From NCBI RefSeq assembly GCF_022429625.1, contig NZ_CP092483.1, positions 3,638,501 to 3,702,500 on the forward strand: 64,000 nucleotides of DNA, in the 5' to 3' direction. The translations under genes and the position numbers were made by a program. Of the stretch, positions 35,302 through 43,934 are shown piece after piece. The notes beneath the pieces were generated by a model. That model searched no databases and was not told where the DNA came from. It was given only the letters and a program-made list of their open reading frames with translations. Within the stretch, counting starts at the first letter, position 1. Each line of letters starts with the position of its first letter. This stretch comes from Devosia lacusdianchii. GTDB taxonomy: Bacteria > Pseudomonadota > Alphaproteobacteria > Rhizobiales > Devosiaceae.

Positions 35302-36150
35302 ATGTCGATACTCAAGTCTCTGAGCGCCCAACTTGATTCCCTGACGACTGCCGACCGGCAGATCGCCGAGTTCATCATCGAGCATCCCGAACAGATGCTG
35401 ACCATGTCTTCTGCTGCCCTGGCTGAGGCGAGCGGCCGCAGTCAATCAAGCGTGGTCAAGTTCAGCCAGAAGCTCGGTTACGGCGGTTACCAGCAGCTCA
35501 AGCTGGCCGTAAACAAGGCCAAGGCGCTGGAATGGCATGCGCCGGGTGGCGTAATCCACGGCACGATCGATGGCAGCGATAGTTACATGACCATCCTGCA
35601 GAAGCTGATCGGCAGCAAGCTGTTGTCCATGCGCGAAACCTCGGCCGCCAATTCCGAACAGACCATCGATGCGGCCCTCGACGCGCTGGCCAATGCGCGC
35701 AAGGTCCAGCTTGCGGGGGTAGGAGCTTCGGCGCTCGTGGCCCGCGATTTCTCCTACAAGCTGCTCAAGCTCGGACGCTCGGTGCTGATGGATAGCGACA
35801 GCCATATCCAGATCGCCAATGCGTCGGCCCTCAATGGGCAGGACGTGCTGCTCGCCCTCTCGCATTCGGGGCGAAGCCTTGAAATCGTGCGCATCGCCGA
35901 GGTTGCCAGGCAACGCGGCGCCAAGGTCATTTCGGTGACGGGCATGCAGCCCAATCCACTGTTAGATATTGCCGACATCCACCTGTTCACCGTCGCCGAC
36001 GAAGAACGCGTCCGATCCTCGGCGATCACTTCGCGCGATGCACAGCTGATGATCATGGACATGCTGTTCATTCTGCTCGTGCGCCAACAGGCCGATGCGC
36101 AGGATTATGTCCACAAGAGCGAGCTGGCCGTTACCGTGCTCAAGGCCTGA
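35302..36150 (+). CDS. RpiR/MurR-family transcriptional regulator
   Basis: This 282-residue regulator has an N-terminal helix-turn-helix (about residues 1-75; SSAALAEASGRSQSSVVKFSQKLGY) and a C-terminal SIS domain (about 120-255; VGASALVARDFSYKLLKLG and ALSHSGRSLEIVRIAE). The SIS domain binds phosphosugars. E. coli MurR, which senses MurNAc-6-phosphate, belongs to this family. The gene precedes a transporter-murQ operon on the same strand, so MurNAc-6-P or another amino-sugar phosphate is the likely effector. GAGGGAAAG precedes the ATG. Confidence 0.92.
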   Translation: MSILKSLSAQLDSLTTADRQIAEFIIEHPEQMLTMSSAALAEASGRSQSSVVKFSQKLGYGGYQQLKLAVNKAKALEWHAPGGVIHGTIDGSDSYMTILQKLIGSKLLSMRETSAANSEQTIDAALDALANARKVQLAGVGASALVARDFSYKLLKLGRSVLMDSDSHIQIANASALNGQDVLLALSHSGRSLEIVRIAEVARQRGAKVISVTGMQPNPLLDIADIHLFTVADEERVRSSAITSRDAQLMIMDMLFILLVRQQADAQDYVHKSELAVTVLKA

Positions 36151-36207
36151 CCCGGTTTCTACTGTTGGTCATTTGTGTCGACATCAGTGCGATGTAATAT
36201 TTTATTC

Positions 36208-36240
36208 TTGACAGTCGTCATTTTTGGAATTCAGTATTCC
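36208..36240 (+). promoter_or_regulatory. Candidate promoter with overlapping RpiR operator for the transporter operon
   Basis: A -35-like TTGACA at 36208-36213 is followed by the dyad GGAATTCAGTATTCC (36226-36240). The dyad would cover a -10 such as CAGTAT at 36232-36237 (18-base spacer). The dyad repeats the GGAAT-N5-ATTCC layout of the site before rpiR. A repressor bound here would block polymerase. Confidence 0.55.
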
Positions 36241-36306
36241 CACGGCCGATGAGGAAGGCCTCAGGGAGGCGGGTATCGCCCTTTCGGCGTCACCCAAGGA
36301 GGAAGC

Positions 36307-37371
36307 TTGGCCAAACTTTCGCTGCGCGGCGTCAAGAAGCGCTTCAAGAATACCGCAGTCCTGCACGGCATCGACCTGGAGATCGGCGACCGCGAATTCG
36401 TGGTGTTTGTCGGCCCCTCCGGCTGTGGCAAATCCACGCTACTGCGACTGATCGCAGGCCTGGATCCGATTTCGGACGGCGAGTTCGTGCTCAATGGCAA
36501 GCGCATGAATGAAGTGCACCCCTCCCAGCGCGGCATCGCCATGGTGTTCCAGAGCTATGCGCTCTATCCGCACATGGACGTTTACGAGAACATGGCCTTC
36601 GGCGCCCGGCTCATGGGCCTGAGCAAGCAGGAGGTCGAGGACCGGATTGCCGAGGCCGCCCGCATGCTGCGGCTCGAGCCGCTGCTGCAGCGCAAGCCGC
36701 GCGAACTCAGCGGCGGCCAGCGCCAGCGCGTCGCCATCGGCCGGGCTTTGGTGCGCAAGCCCGACGTGTTCCTGCTCGATGAACCGCTCAGCAATCTCGA
36801 TGCCGCCTTACGCTCCGACGTCCGCCTCGAAATCGCGCGCCTCCACCGCCAGATCGGCGGCACCATGATCTATGTCACCCACGACCAGGTCGAAGCCATG
36901 ACACTGGCCGACCGCATCGTGGTGATGAACCAGGGGCGCATCGAGCAGGTTGGCAGCCCGCGCGAGCTCTACGAGACCCCGGCCAATACCTTCGTCGCCA
37001 GCTTTATCGGCTCGCCCAAAATGGCGCTGATCGATGTCGTGCGCAAAGCCGGCCATGTGGGCATTGGCGGCGCCGATATCGCGCTACCCGGCTTGCCGAC
37101 GGGCGATGGGCCGATGAAGCTCGGCGTCCGGCCGGATGGGCTGTCGCTGACGCGCGAACCCACCGCCAACGCCATTCCGGCAACCGTCATCTACACCGAA
37201 TATCTGGGCGAGAACGCCTTCGTCTATGCACGCCTGGCCGACGGGACGCTGGTGGGCATCCGCACCTTGCCCAACGACCTCTATGAGCCTGACGAGCATG
37301 TAGGCCTCCTGGTCGATGCCGGGGCACTGCATTTCTTTTCCGCCGAGGATGGCCGACGGTTATCCGCGTAA
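36307..37371 (+). CDS. Carbohydrate ABC transporter ATP-binding protein (MalK/UgpC type)
   Basis: This 354-residue ATPase has Walker A GPSGCGKST (about residues 38-46), signature [15 protein letters not shown], Walker B VFLLDEPLSNLD and an H-loop in YVTHDQVEAMTLADR. The C-terminal TOBE/OB regulatory domain (about 235-350) is present, as in MalK and UgpC. The start is a TTG with an excellent AAGGAGG site, which may tune its level. It is the first gene of the operon, which is unusual since the binding protein often comes first. Confidence 0.94.
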   Translation: MAKLSLRGVKKRFKNTAVLHGIDLEIGDREFVVFVGPSGCGKSTLLRLIAGLDPISDGEFVLNGKRMNEVHPSQRGIAMVFQSYALYPHMDVYENMAFGARLMGLSKQEVEDRIAEAARMLRLEPLLQRKPRELSGGQRQRVAIGRALVRKPDVFLLDEPLSNLDAALRSDVRLEIARLHRQIGGTMIYVTHDQVEAMTLADRIVVMNQGRIEQVGSPRELYETPANTFVASFIGSPKMALIDVVRKAGHVGIGGADIALPGLPTGDGPMKLGVRPDGLSLTREPTANAIPATVIYTEYLGENAFVYARLADGTLVGIRTLPNDLYEPDEHVGLLVDAGALHFFSAEDGRRLSA

Positions 37372-37429
37372 ATCCGTGGATCATGTCCATCCAAAAACAA
37401 AAAACGTTTCGAACAGAGAGGGAAGAAAA

Positions 37430-38668
37430 GTGACAAGCAATTTCATTCGTATCGGCGTTGGCCTGATGGCCGTCATGGTTGCCGCGCCGGCACTGGCGCA
37501 GGACCTGACCTTCTGGAGCTGGCGGCAGGAAGACCGCGCCCAGTATGAGCAGTTCATCGACACGTTCGAGGCCGCCAATCCCGGCATCACCGTGAAGTTC
37601 GAGACATTCGAAGCCGCCAATTACAACACCATCCTGTCGACGGCCCTGGCCGGCGGCACCGGCCCGGACCTGATGATGGTGCGCGCCTATGGTGGCCTGG
37701 AGAACGTGGCGACGGCCGGCTATCTCGAGCCGCTGACGGTGGAAGCCATTCCGGCCCTGGCCGACTTCGCACCGGCGGCCCTCGCCGCCGAAACCGTGCG
37801 CGCCGACCAGAAGCTCTATGCGGTGCCGTTCGCCAGCCAGACCCAGCTGGTGATCTACAACAAGAAGATCTTCGACGATAATGGCCTCAGCGAACCCCAG
37901 ACCTGGGACGAGTTCCTGGCCCTGAGCCAGAAGCTCAAGGACGCCGGCATCATGCCGTTCGCCAACGGCACGGCTACCGCCTGGCAGAACGAGACGGTGA
38001 CCTTCGACTTCACCTCCTCGCTGATGGGCAAGGCCTTTGTCGACGAGATCGTCGCCGGCACGACCGACTTCACCGACGACCGCTTCACCGGCGCCCTGAC
38101 CGGCCTCAAGGAGCTCAGCCAGTACTTCCCGGACGGCTTCATCGGCCTGGATTATCCCAGCGCCCAGCAGCTGTTCTCCTCGGGCATGGCGGCCATGTTC
38201 GGCGGCGGTTCGTATGAACTGACCACCTTCAAGACGCAGAACCCCGAGATCGAACTGGGCGTGTTCGCCGCCCCGGGCCGTACCGCCGAGGACGAAAAGC
38301 TCGTTGGCCTCTACTTCGACGGTGGCTATGCCGCCAACGCTGCCGGCGCCAACAAGGAAGCGGCGATGAAGTTCCTGAACTTCGTCGCCAGCCAGGAATT
38401 CGGTCAGGCCTTCGCCAACCAGCTCAACAACATCTCGACCGTGCCGGGCGTCACCTTCGACAACCCGCTGCTGGCCGAAGTCGCCGAGCTGAACAAGAGC
38501 GCCATCCCCTACCTGTTCCTGGTGCATTTCCGCTTTGGCGAGCCCTCGGGCTCGGTGCTGGTGCAGCAGGAAGTCCAAAAGCTGTTCGCCGGCGAAACCA
38601 CGCCGGAAGAAGCCGGCAAGGTGATCACCGACGGTCTCAAGGCCTGGTACGCTCCGTTCCAGGACTAA
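37430..38668 (+). CDS. Sugar ABC transporter substrate-binding protein (family 1)
   Basis: This 412-residue periplasmic protein has a signal peptide ending MVAAPALAQ. The family-1 binding fold has FWSWRQEDRAQYEQFIDTFE near the N terminus, LAGGTGPDLMMVRAYGG near residue 70 and AAMFGGGSYELT near residue 255. The start is a GTG with GAGAGGGA upstream. MurQ, kinase and NanE genes downstream suggest an amino sugar such as MurNAc as ligand. The binding residues cannot be read from sequence alone. Confidence 0.92.
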   Translation: MTSNFIRIGVGLMAVMVAAPALAQDLTFWSWRQEDRAQYEQFIDTFEAANPGITVKFETFEAANYNTILSTALAGGTGPDLMMVRAYGGLENVATAGYLEPLTVEAIPALADFAPAALAAETVRADQKLYAVPFASQTQLVIYNKKIFDDNGLSEPQTWDEFLALSQKLKDAGIMPFANGTATAWQNETVTFDFTSSLMGKAFVDEIVAGTTDFTDDRFTGALTGLKELSQYFPDGFIGLDYPSAQQLFSSGMAAMFGGGSYELTTFKTQNPEIELGVFAAPGRTAEDEKLVGLYFDGGYAANAAGANKEAAMKFLNFVASQEFGQAFANQLNNISTVPGVTFDNPLLAEVAELNKSAIPYLFLVHFRFGEPSGSVLVQQEVQKLFAGETTPEEAGKVITDGLKAWYAPFQD

Positions 38669-38682
38669 TCACGCCACTACAG

Positions 38683-38820
38683 CCCTCCCCTTGTGGGGAG
38701 GGATGCGAGATAGGACTTAGCTTGCTAAGTCCGTACATCGAGCAGGGTGGGGGTATCGCTCCGAGAGTGCAGTGCTCGCGGCTCACCCCCACCCTTGATC
38801 CCTCCCCACAAGGGGGAGGG
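38683..38820. repeat. Long palindromic repeat between binding-protein and permease genes
   Basis: The left part 38683-38754 and right part 38785-38820 share inverted CCCTCCCC/GGGGAGGG and GGGTGGGGGT/ACCCCCACCC arms. A separate internal perfect hairpin, GGACTTAG-CTTG-CTAAGTCC, lies at 38713-38732. It sits in the same place as the repeat of the peptide transporter operon at 29754. Confidence 0.82.
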
Positions 38821-38864
38821 TGTCGACTGCCGTACCGGGTGATTATCCAGGATAGACGCAAGCA

Positions 38865-39785
38865 ATGCCCAACCTTCGCCCGACCGGCCGTGGCCTGTGG
38901 ATTACCGCGCTGATCGTGCCGCCGCTGGCCTTTGTGGCGCTGTTCATCGTCTATCCGATCGTTTCGGCCTTCGCCTATGCCTTCTTCGACTGGCAAGGAC
39001 TGCTGCGCGGCGAGTTCGTGTGGTTCGAAAATTTCCGCATCGTGCTGTTCGAAGAGCCCTATGCGAGCTGGACGCGCAATGCCTTCAGCCACAACATCAT
39101 CGTGTTCTTCGCCCTGATGGTACTGCAGAACGGCCTCGGCTTCTTCCTCGCCTATGCACTGTGGCGCGAGCTGCCCGGCGCCAAATTCCACCGCGTGGCG
39201 GTGTTCCTGCCGGTGGTGCTGTCGACCATCATCGTGGGTTACCTGTTCAAGCTGTTCCTGCACCCGCTGTTCGGCGTGGTGAATATCAGCCTCAAGGGCA
39301 TGGGCCTGGCCGAACTGGCGCAGCCCTGGCTGGGCCAGAGCTCGACGGCGCTGTGGGCGCTGATCATCGCCAATGCCTGGCACATGGTGGGCTTCCCCAC
39401 CCTGGTCTTCCTGGCCGGCATGCAGCGTATTCCCACCGAAATCCTCGACGCCGTGCGCATGGAAACGCGCAGCGAATGGGTCAAGATCGTCAAGATCGTC
39501 TGGCCGCTGGTGGCGCCGAGCACGACAGTGGTCTTCGTCCTGCTCTTCGTCGGCGCCTTCAACTGGTTCGAACTGCCCTATATCATGGCTGGACTCGATG
39601 GCTCGCCCTTTGGCTCGACTGACGTATTGGGCCTCTATTTCTATCGCACAGCCTTCGGCAACGTCTCGTCCGGTCAGCAGGATTTCGGCCTCGGCAGCGC
39701 CCTCGCCGTGATGATTTTCCTGTTCATCGCCGTCATCGCCGGCGTCGTCACCGTCCGCCTGCGGGCCAGGGAGATCCAGCTATGA
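38865..39785 (+). CDS. Sugar ABC transporter permease (MalF/UgpA type)
   Basis: This 306-residue protein has six membrane helices. It has the EAA loop IPTEILDAVRMETRSEWVKIVKIVWPLV near residues 188-215, where the ATPase docks. The N terminus (LWITALIVPPLAFVALFIVYPIVSAFAYAFFDW) is typical of UgpA-type permeases. Its stop overlaps the second permease start (ATGA). Confidence 0.94.
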   Translation: MPNLRPTGRGLWITALIVPPLAFVALFIVYPIVSAFAYAFFDWQGLLRGEFVWFENFRIVLFEEPYASWTRNAFSHNIIVFFALMVLQNGLGFFLAYALWRELPGAKFHRVAVFLPVVLSTIIVGYLFKLFLHPLFGVVNISLKGMGLAELAQPWLGQSSTALWALIIANAWHMVGFPTLVFLAGMQRIPTEILDAVRMETRSEWVKIVKIVWPLVAPSTTVVFVLLFVGAFNWFELPYIMAGLDGSPFGSTDVLGLYFYRTAFGNVSSGQQDFGLGSALAVMIFLFIAVIAGVVTVRLRAREIQL

Positions 39786-40645
39786 GCGCAGCGGAGACGA
39801 CCTATTACGATCGCAAGGGCATTATCGGTACGCTGGGCCGCGACGGGCTGATCCAGATCATCCTCATCGCCAACACCTTCATCATGCTGGTGCCGATCCT
39901 GATCATGGTGTTTTCGGCGTTCAAGTCGACGCAGCAGATCTTCACCGCGCCGTTCAGCATCCCCGATTTTGCCAACCTCATCAATTTCGCCAAGATCTGG
40001 ACCGAAACCAACTTCCTGCAATACCTGCTCAATTCGTTCGTCATCACCGGGGCCTCCATGGCGCTGATCCTGACGCTGGGGACGATGGCGGCCTATGCGC
40101 TGGCGCGCTACGAATTCTTCGGCGCCGGCTTCATCCTGATGTTCTTCATCGCCGGGCTGACCCTGCCGCTCAAGCTCGCCATCATTCCGCTGTTCATGCT
40201 GATGCGCGACCTCGGCATTCTCAACAATCAGCTCAGCCTGATCTTCGTCTATACGGCCATGGGCCTGCCCTCGACCGTTTTCATCATGACCGGCTTCATC
40301 CGCACCCTGCCCAACGAGCTGGAGGATGCCGCCCGCATGGACGGCGCCAGCGAGCCACGCATCATGTGGGCCATCATGCTGCCGCTGGTGCGCCCGGCCA
40401 TGGTCATTGCCGGCATCCAGAACGTGGTGCCGATCTGGAACGACTTCTTCTTTCCGTTGGTCTTCATCCAGAACGACGCCCTTAAGACTCTGCCGCAGGG
40501 GCTCACCACCTTCATGGGTGAATATGCCACCGACTATGGCGTGCTGTTCGCCGGGCTCACGCTCTCGGCCGCGCCGATCATCCTCATCTACATCGTGCTG
40601 TCGCGCCAGTTCATCTCGGGCATGACCTCGGGAGCCATCAAGTGA
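39782..40645 (+). CDS. Sugar ABC transporter permease (MalG/UgpE type)
   Basis: This 287-residue permease has six helices and the EAA loop LPNELEDAARMDGASEPRIMWAIMLPLVRP near residues 178-207. It pairs with the preceding permease. Its TGA overlaps the GTG of nanE (GTGA), tying uptake to metabolism. Confidence 0.94.
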   Translation: MSAAETTYYDRKGIIGTLGRDGLIQIILIANTFIMLVPILIMVFSAFKSTQQIFTAPFSIPDFANLINFAKIWTETNFLQYLLNSFVITGASMALILTLGTMAAYALARYEFFGAGFILMFFIAGLTLPLKLAIIPLFMLMRDLGILNNQLSLIFVYTAMGLPSTVFIMTGFIRTLPNELEDAARMDGASEPRIMWAIMLPLVRPAMVIAGIQNVVPIWNDFFFPLVFIQNDALKTLPQGLTTFMGEYATDYGVLFAGLTLSAAPIILIYIVLSRQFISGMTSGAIK

Positions 40646-41307
40646 AGCTGGAGCGGGGAAGCCTCATCGTCTCGTGCCAGGCACGGGCCGATAATCCATT
40701 GCATGGATCTGTTTTCATGGGCGCCATGGCCCTGGCCGCTCGCGACGGCGGCGCCCGGGCCATTCGCGCCAACGGCCCCGATGATGTGCGCGCCGTCAAG
40801 GCGGCCGGCCTGCCGGTCATCGGCATCCACAAGGTGTTTTCCGCCGACGTGCCGGTTTACATCACGCCCACATTCGCTGCGGCGAAAGAGCTGGCCGAGG
40901 CCGGCGCCGATATCATCGCGCTCGACTGCACGCCCCGCCCCCGGCATGGCGATGCGCCGGCCGAGCTCATCGCCCGCATCCACGGCGAGCTGGGCCTCGA
41001 AACCTTCGCCGATATATCCACGCTCGAAGAGGGTATGCTGGCCGCCGAACTCGGCGCGACCTACGTCTCGACGACGCTGTCCGGTTACACCGAATATACT
41101 GAGCCCAAGCCCGAAACGCCCGATCTGGACTTGATCCGCAACCTGGCCGCCCACATCCCAGTGCCTGTTATCGCCGAGGGTCGCTTCAACACACCCGAAC
41201 TGGCCCGGGCCGCGATCGACGCAGGCGCCTATGCCGTGGTGGTGGGGACGATGATCACCAACCCGCGTGAGATTACGCGGGGGTTTGCGCGGGCCGTGGC
41301 GGGATGA
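40642..41307 (+). CDS. nanE: N-acetylmannosamine-6-phosphate 2-epimerase
   Basis: This 221-residue TIM barrel converts ManNAc-6-P to GlcNAc-6-P. The family features are present: the N-terminal LIVSCQARADNPLHG, GIHKV with the catalytic Lys region, IIALDCTPRPRHGD, FADISTLEEG, YVSTTLSGYTEYT and the C-terminal VIAEGRFNTPELA plus VVVGTMITNP. The start is GTG, overlapping the permease stop. Its presence beside murQ means the operon can handle both ManNAc and MurNAc derivatives. Confidence 0.93.
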   Translation: MKLERGSLIVSCQARADNPLHGSVFMGAMALAARDGGARAIRANGPDDVRAVKAAGLPVIGIHKVFSADVPVYITPTFAAAKELAEAGADIIALDCTPRPRHGDAPAELIARIHGELGLETFADISTLEEGMLAAELGATYVSTTLSGYTEYTEPKPETPDLDLIRNLAAHIPVPVIAEGRFNTPELARAAIDAGAYAVVVGTMITNPREITRGFARAVAG

Positions 41308-41350
41308 TCGAGACAAGCGCCTTCTTCGCTCCCATCGGGCGGGGTAAGAA

Positions 41351-42259
41351 ATGAGTACCTTCCTCGGCATAGACACCGGCGGGACGGCGTCGCGCTGGGT
41401 GATTGTTGATGACACCGGCATCGTAATCGATCGCGGATCGGCGGCGGGCGCCACCGGGCACCTGTTCAACCCCGTCGAGCGCGAACGGCTGACCGCCACG
41501 CTGGCCGGCATTGCCGACCGCGCACGCCAGCATGCGCCCATCGCCGCATGCCTGGGCATTACCGGCCTGGGCGAGGCTGTGCATGCCGAAGCGCGCAACC
41601 TGGTCGGCGCGCTGTTTGCCATCGAGCCGGCCATGGTGTTGCTGGGCGACGACATGGACCTGGCCTTCCGCGCCACCTTCGCGCCCGGCACGGGGCATCT
41701 CGTATCGGCCGGCACCGGCTCAATCGGTCTGCATCTGCGTGCCGACGGCAGCCTGATCCGCGTCGGTGGCCGGGGATTGCTGATCGATGACGGCGGCTCG
41801 GGCACCTGGATTGCGCTCACCGCCCTCGATCAACTCTATCGCCGCATCGACGAAACTGGCGGCCCGGCCGAGGCCGAGCGGCTCGCCGCCGAGCTTTTCG
41901 CGGAAGTGGGCGGCACCGGCTGGAGCGAAACCCGCAGCTTCGTCTATGGCAGCGATCGTGGCCGCATCGGCACGCTGGCCCCCGCCGTGGCGCGCGCCGC
42001 AACCGCCGGCGACCCGCTCGCCACCGACATTATCAGGCGCGCCGCCGCGGAATTGGCGCGGCTGGCCAAGGCGCTGATCGCGCGCGTCGGCCCGCTGCCT
42101 ATCGCCTTTATCGGCGGCATCGTCACGCTGCATCCAGCGATCAAATCAGGCATAGAAGCCGAATTGCCGGGCGCCGTTGTCAGCTTTCCCCAGATCGACG
42201 CCGCCGCCCACGCTGCCCAATGGGCACGGCAAAACTATCAGACCGAGGCCAGACCATGA
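41351..42259 (+). CDS. BadF/NagK-type amino-sugar kinase
   Basis: This 302-residue ASKHA kinase has the phosphate-1 motif FLGIDTGGTASRWVIVD at the N terminus. LGDDMDLAFRATFAPGTGHLVSAGTGS (phosphate 2) and GGRGLLIDDGGSGTWIAL follow in the middle, then FIGGIVTLHP late. This is the BadF/BadG family, which contains N-acetylglucosamine kinases and the MurNAc/GlcNAc kinase MurK of Clostridium. It would phosphorylate the imported sugar before MurQ or NanE acts. It is coupled to murQ by ATGA. Confidence 0.9.
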   Translation: MSTFLGIDTGGTASRWVIVDDTGIVIDRGSAAGATGHLFNPVERERLTATLAGIADRARQHAPIAACLGITGLGEAVHAEARNLVGALFAIEPAMVLLGDDMDLAFRATFAPGTGHLVSAGTGSIGLHLRADGSLIRVGGRGLLIDDGGSGTWIALTALDQLYRRIDETGGPAEAERLAAELFAEVGGTGWSETRSFVYGSDRGRIGTLAPAVARAATAGDPLATDIIRRAAAELARLAKALIARVGPLPIAFIGGIVTLHPAIKSGIEAELPGAVVSFPQIDAAAHAAQWARQNYQTEARP

Positions 42260-43137
42260 GCACCACCGAATCCGCCTCCTCGCGCTATGCCACGCTGGAG
42301 GACTGGTCGAGCACCGACCTGGTCGCCGCCATCGTCGAGGGTCAGTTCGCCGCCATTGCCGCAGTGCAAGCGGCCAGTGCGCCCATTGCCACGGCCATCG
42401 ACCAGGGTAGCGAACGACTGGCCCGGGGTGGAAGGCTGATCTATCTCGGCGCCGGCACGTCTGGCCGTATTTCGGGTCAGGACGCTGCCGAGTTGCCGCC
42501 CACCTTCAACTGGCCTTATGAGCGCGCCATCAACCTGATGGCCGGCGGCCAGGGCGCCATCTTCCGAGCCGTCGAAGGCGCCGAGGATCGTGAAGAACTG
42601 GCCATCGCCGCGCTCGACGAAGTCGATGTCGGCCCCGACGACGTGGTCATCGGCCTCGCCGCCAGCGGTCGCACGCCCTATGCCATTGCCGGGCTGATCC
42701 ATGCCCGCAGCAAGGGGGCGCTGACCATCGGCATCTACAACAATCGCGGCGGCCGCATCGGCGAGGTCTGCGACATACCCATCCTGATCGAAACCGGCAT
42801 CGAGGTACTGTCCGGCTCGACCCGCATGAAGGCCGGCACGGCGCAGAAGGCAGCGCTCAACGCTATTTCCACCGGCGTCATGATCAAGCTGGGTTTCGTC
42901 TATCGCGGCCTGATGGTCGAGATGCGCCCCACCAATGTCAAACTGCGCGACCGGGCGGCAAAGATGATCGCGACACTCACCGGCACCGACTATGACACCG
43001 CGCTGGCAACGCTCGACGCCGCCGATGGCAGCATCAAGCTGGCGACGGTGATGCTCAGCCAATCCGCTGATCGCCGCGCGGCCGAACAGATGCTGGATGC
43101 CGCCAGCGGCAATTTGCGCCGGGCCATCGGACCGTAG
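42256..43137 (+). CDS. murQ: N-acetylmuramic acid 6-phosphate etherase
   Basis: This 293-residue SIS-domain lyase cleaves the D-lactyl ether of MurNAc-6-P, giving GlcNAc-6-P and D-lactate. The motifs include RLIYLGAGTSGRISGQDAAELPPTF near residue 60, AVEGAEDRE with the catalytic Glu, IGLAASGRTPYAIAG, EVLSGSTRMKAGTAQK and MVEMRPTNVKLRDRA. The length is normal. It is the last gene of the operon and would also serve the AnmK product. Confidence 0.96.
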   Translation: MSTTESASSRYATLEDWSSTDLVAAIVEGQFAAIAAVQAASAPIATAIDQGSERLARGGRLIYLGAGTSGRISGQDAAELPPTFNWPYERAINLMAGGQGAIFRAVEGAEDREELAIAALDEVDVGPDDVVIGLAASGRTPYAIAGLIHARSKGALTIGIYNNRGGRIGEVCDIPILIETGIEVLSGSTRMKAGTAQKAALNAISTGVMIKLGFVYRGLMVEMRPTNVKLRDRAAKMIATLTGTDYDTALATLDAADGSIKLATVMLSQSADRRAAEQMLDAASGNLRRAIGP

Positions 43138-43189
43138 CACCAAAATCAACCGCTTGCGGCGCAGCGCGCGCTGTGATTGATTGCGCCCA

Positions 43190-43285
43190 TCCACAGGGGT
43201 GCTCCGTATAGCCGGGGCTGAGACGCGGACGCCAAGCCCGTAAACCCTATTAGCTGATCTGGGTAATACCAGCGGAGCGAGGCGG
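43190..43285 (+). ncRNA. TPP riboswitch (THI element)
   Basis: The conserved thiamine-pyrophosphate aptamer is readable: GGGGTGCTCCG at the 5' stem, GGCTGAGA (43216-43223), then ACCC and CTGATCTGGGTAATACCAGCGGAG to the closing stem. The aptamer ends within ten bases of the ykoF start, so it probably controls translation initiation by hiding the ribosome site (GGCGGGG region) when TPP is bound. Confidence 0.96.
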
Positions 43286-43289
43286 GGCT

Positions 43290-43898
43290 ATGTATTCTGG
43301 CGCACAGATTTCTCTCTACCCTATGGCCGACGATTTTGTCGGTGTCATTCTCGGGGCCCTGAGCGCCCTCGATCCCTATCGTGACCGCCTGCAGGTCCAG
43401 ACTGACGACATCTCGACCTTGCTGGTCGGTGCACCCGAAGTGCTGTTTCCGGCCATGCGCGACCTGTTCGTCGCGGCGGCGAAAAGCGGTACGCATTGCG
43501 TACTGCATGCCACCATTTCGCGCGGCTGCCCCGGCGAGCCAGACGACGCGGTTTGCTACACCACCGAATATGGCGGCCCCGTTCTGCCACTCGATCAGCG
43601 CAAGCAACTGGCGCTGCAGGCCGTGGCGGGCGCGCCGGTGACCGATATGTCCAGCGCCGCGCAATTCTCGCTCTATGTGATGGATACCGACGACCACATG
43701 GACGAAATCTACGGCTGCATCGACTTTCTCAAGCAGTCCGGCACCTTCGATCGCGCCAAGAATTTCTGCACCAAGCTGGGTGGCGATGCCGGCGCGGTTT
43801 TCGCCACGGTGCAGGCCGCCCTCTGCCGGTTTGGACCGCCTGAAGGCCATGTGACAATCGACCTGACGGTCTCTGCGAACAGCCCCTCGCTGCGCTGA
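43290..43898 (+). CDS. ykoF: YkoF-family thiamine/hydroxymethylpyrimidine-binding protein
   Basis: This 202-residue protein consists of two similar ferredoxin-like halves: residues about 5-90 (AQISLYPMADDFVGVILGAL) and 120-200 (AQFSLYVMDTDDHMDEIYGCI). This is the arrangement of Bacillus YkoF, which binds two thiamine or HMP molecules. It is the first gene under the TPP riboswitch and precedes a ThiXYZ-type transporter. A role as a cytoplasmic carrier or sensor of the imported precursor is inferred. Confidence 0.9.
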   Translation: MYSGAQISLYPMADDFVGVILGALSALDPYRDRLQVQTDDISTLLVGAPEVLFPAMRDLFVAAAKSGTHCVLHATISRGCPGEPDDAVCYTTEYGGPVLPLDQRKQLALQAVAGAPVTDMSSAAQFSLYVMDTDDHMDEIYGCIDFLKQSGTFDRAKNFCTKLGGDAGAVFATVQAALCRFGPPEGHVTIDLTVSANSPSLR

Positions 43899-43934
43899 GC
43901 GGCGCGTCCGCATTCGCCCCGACCAAGGTCAGCC

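Noticed and set aside
37187..38578. A 463-codon minus-strand frame antisense to the sugar-binding protein gene
   Set aside because: It is a shadow frame; its low-complexity Gly/Glu/Val composition is typical of antisense reading.
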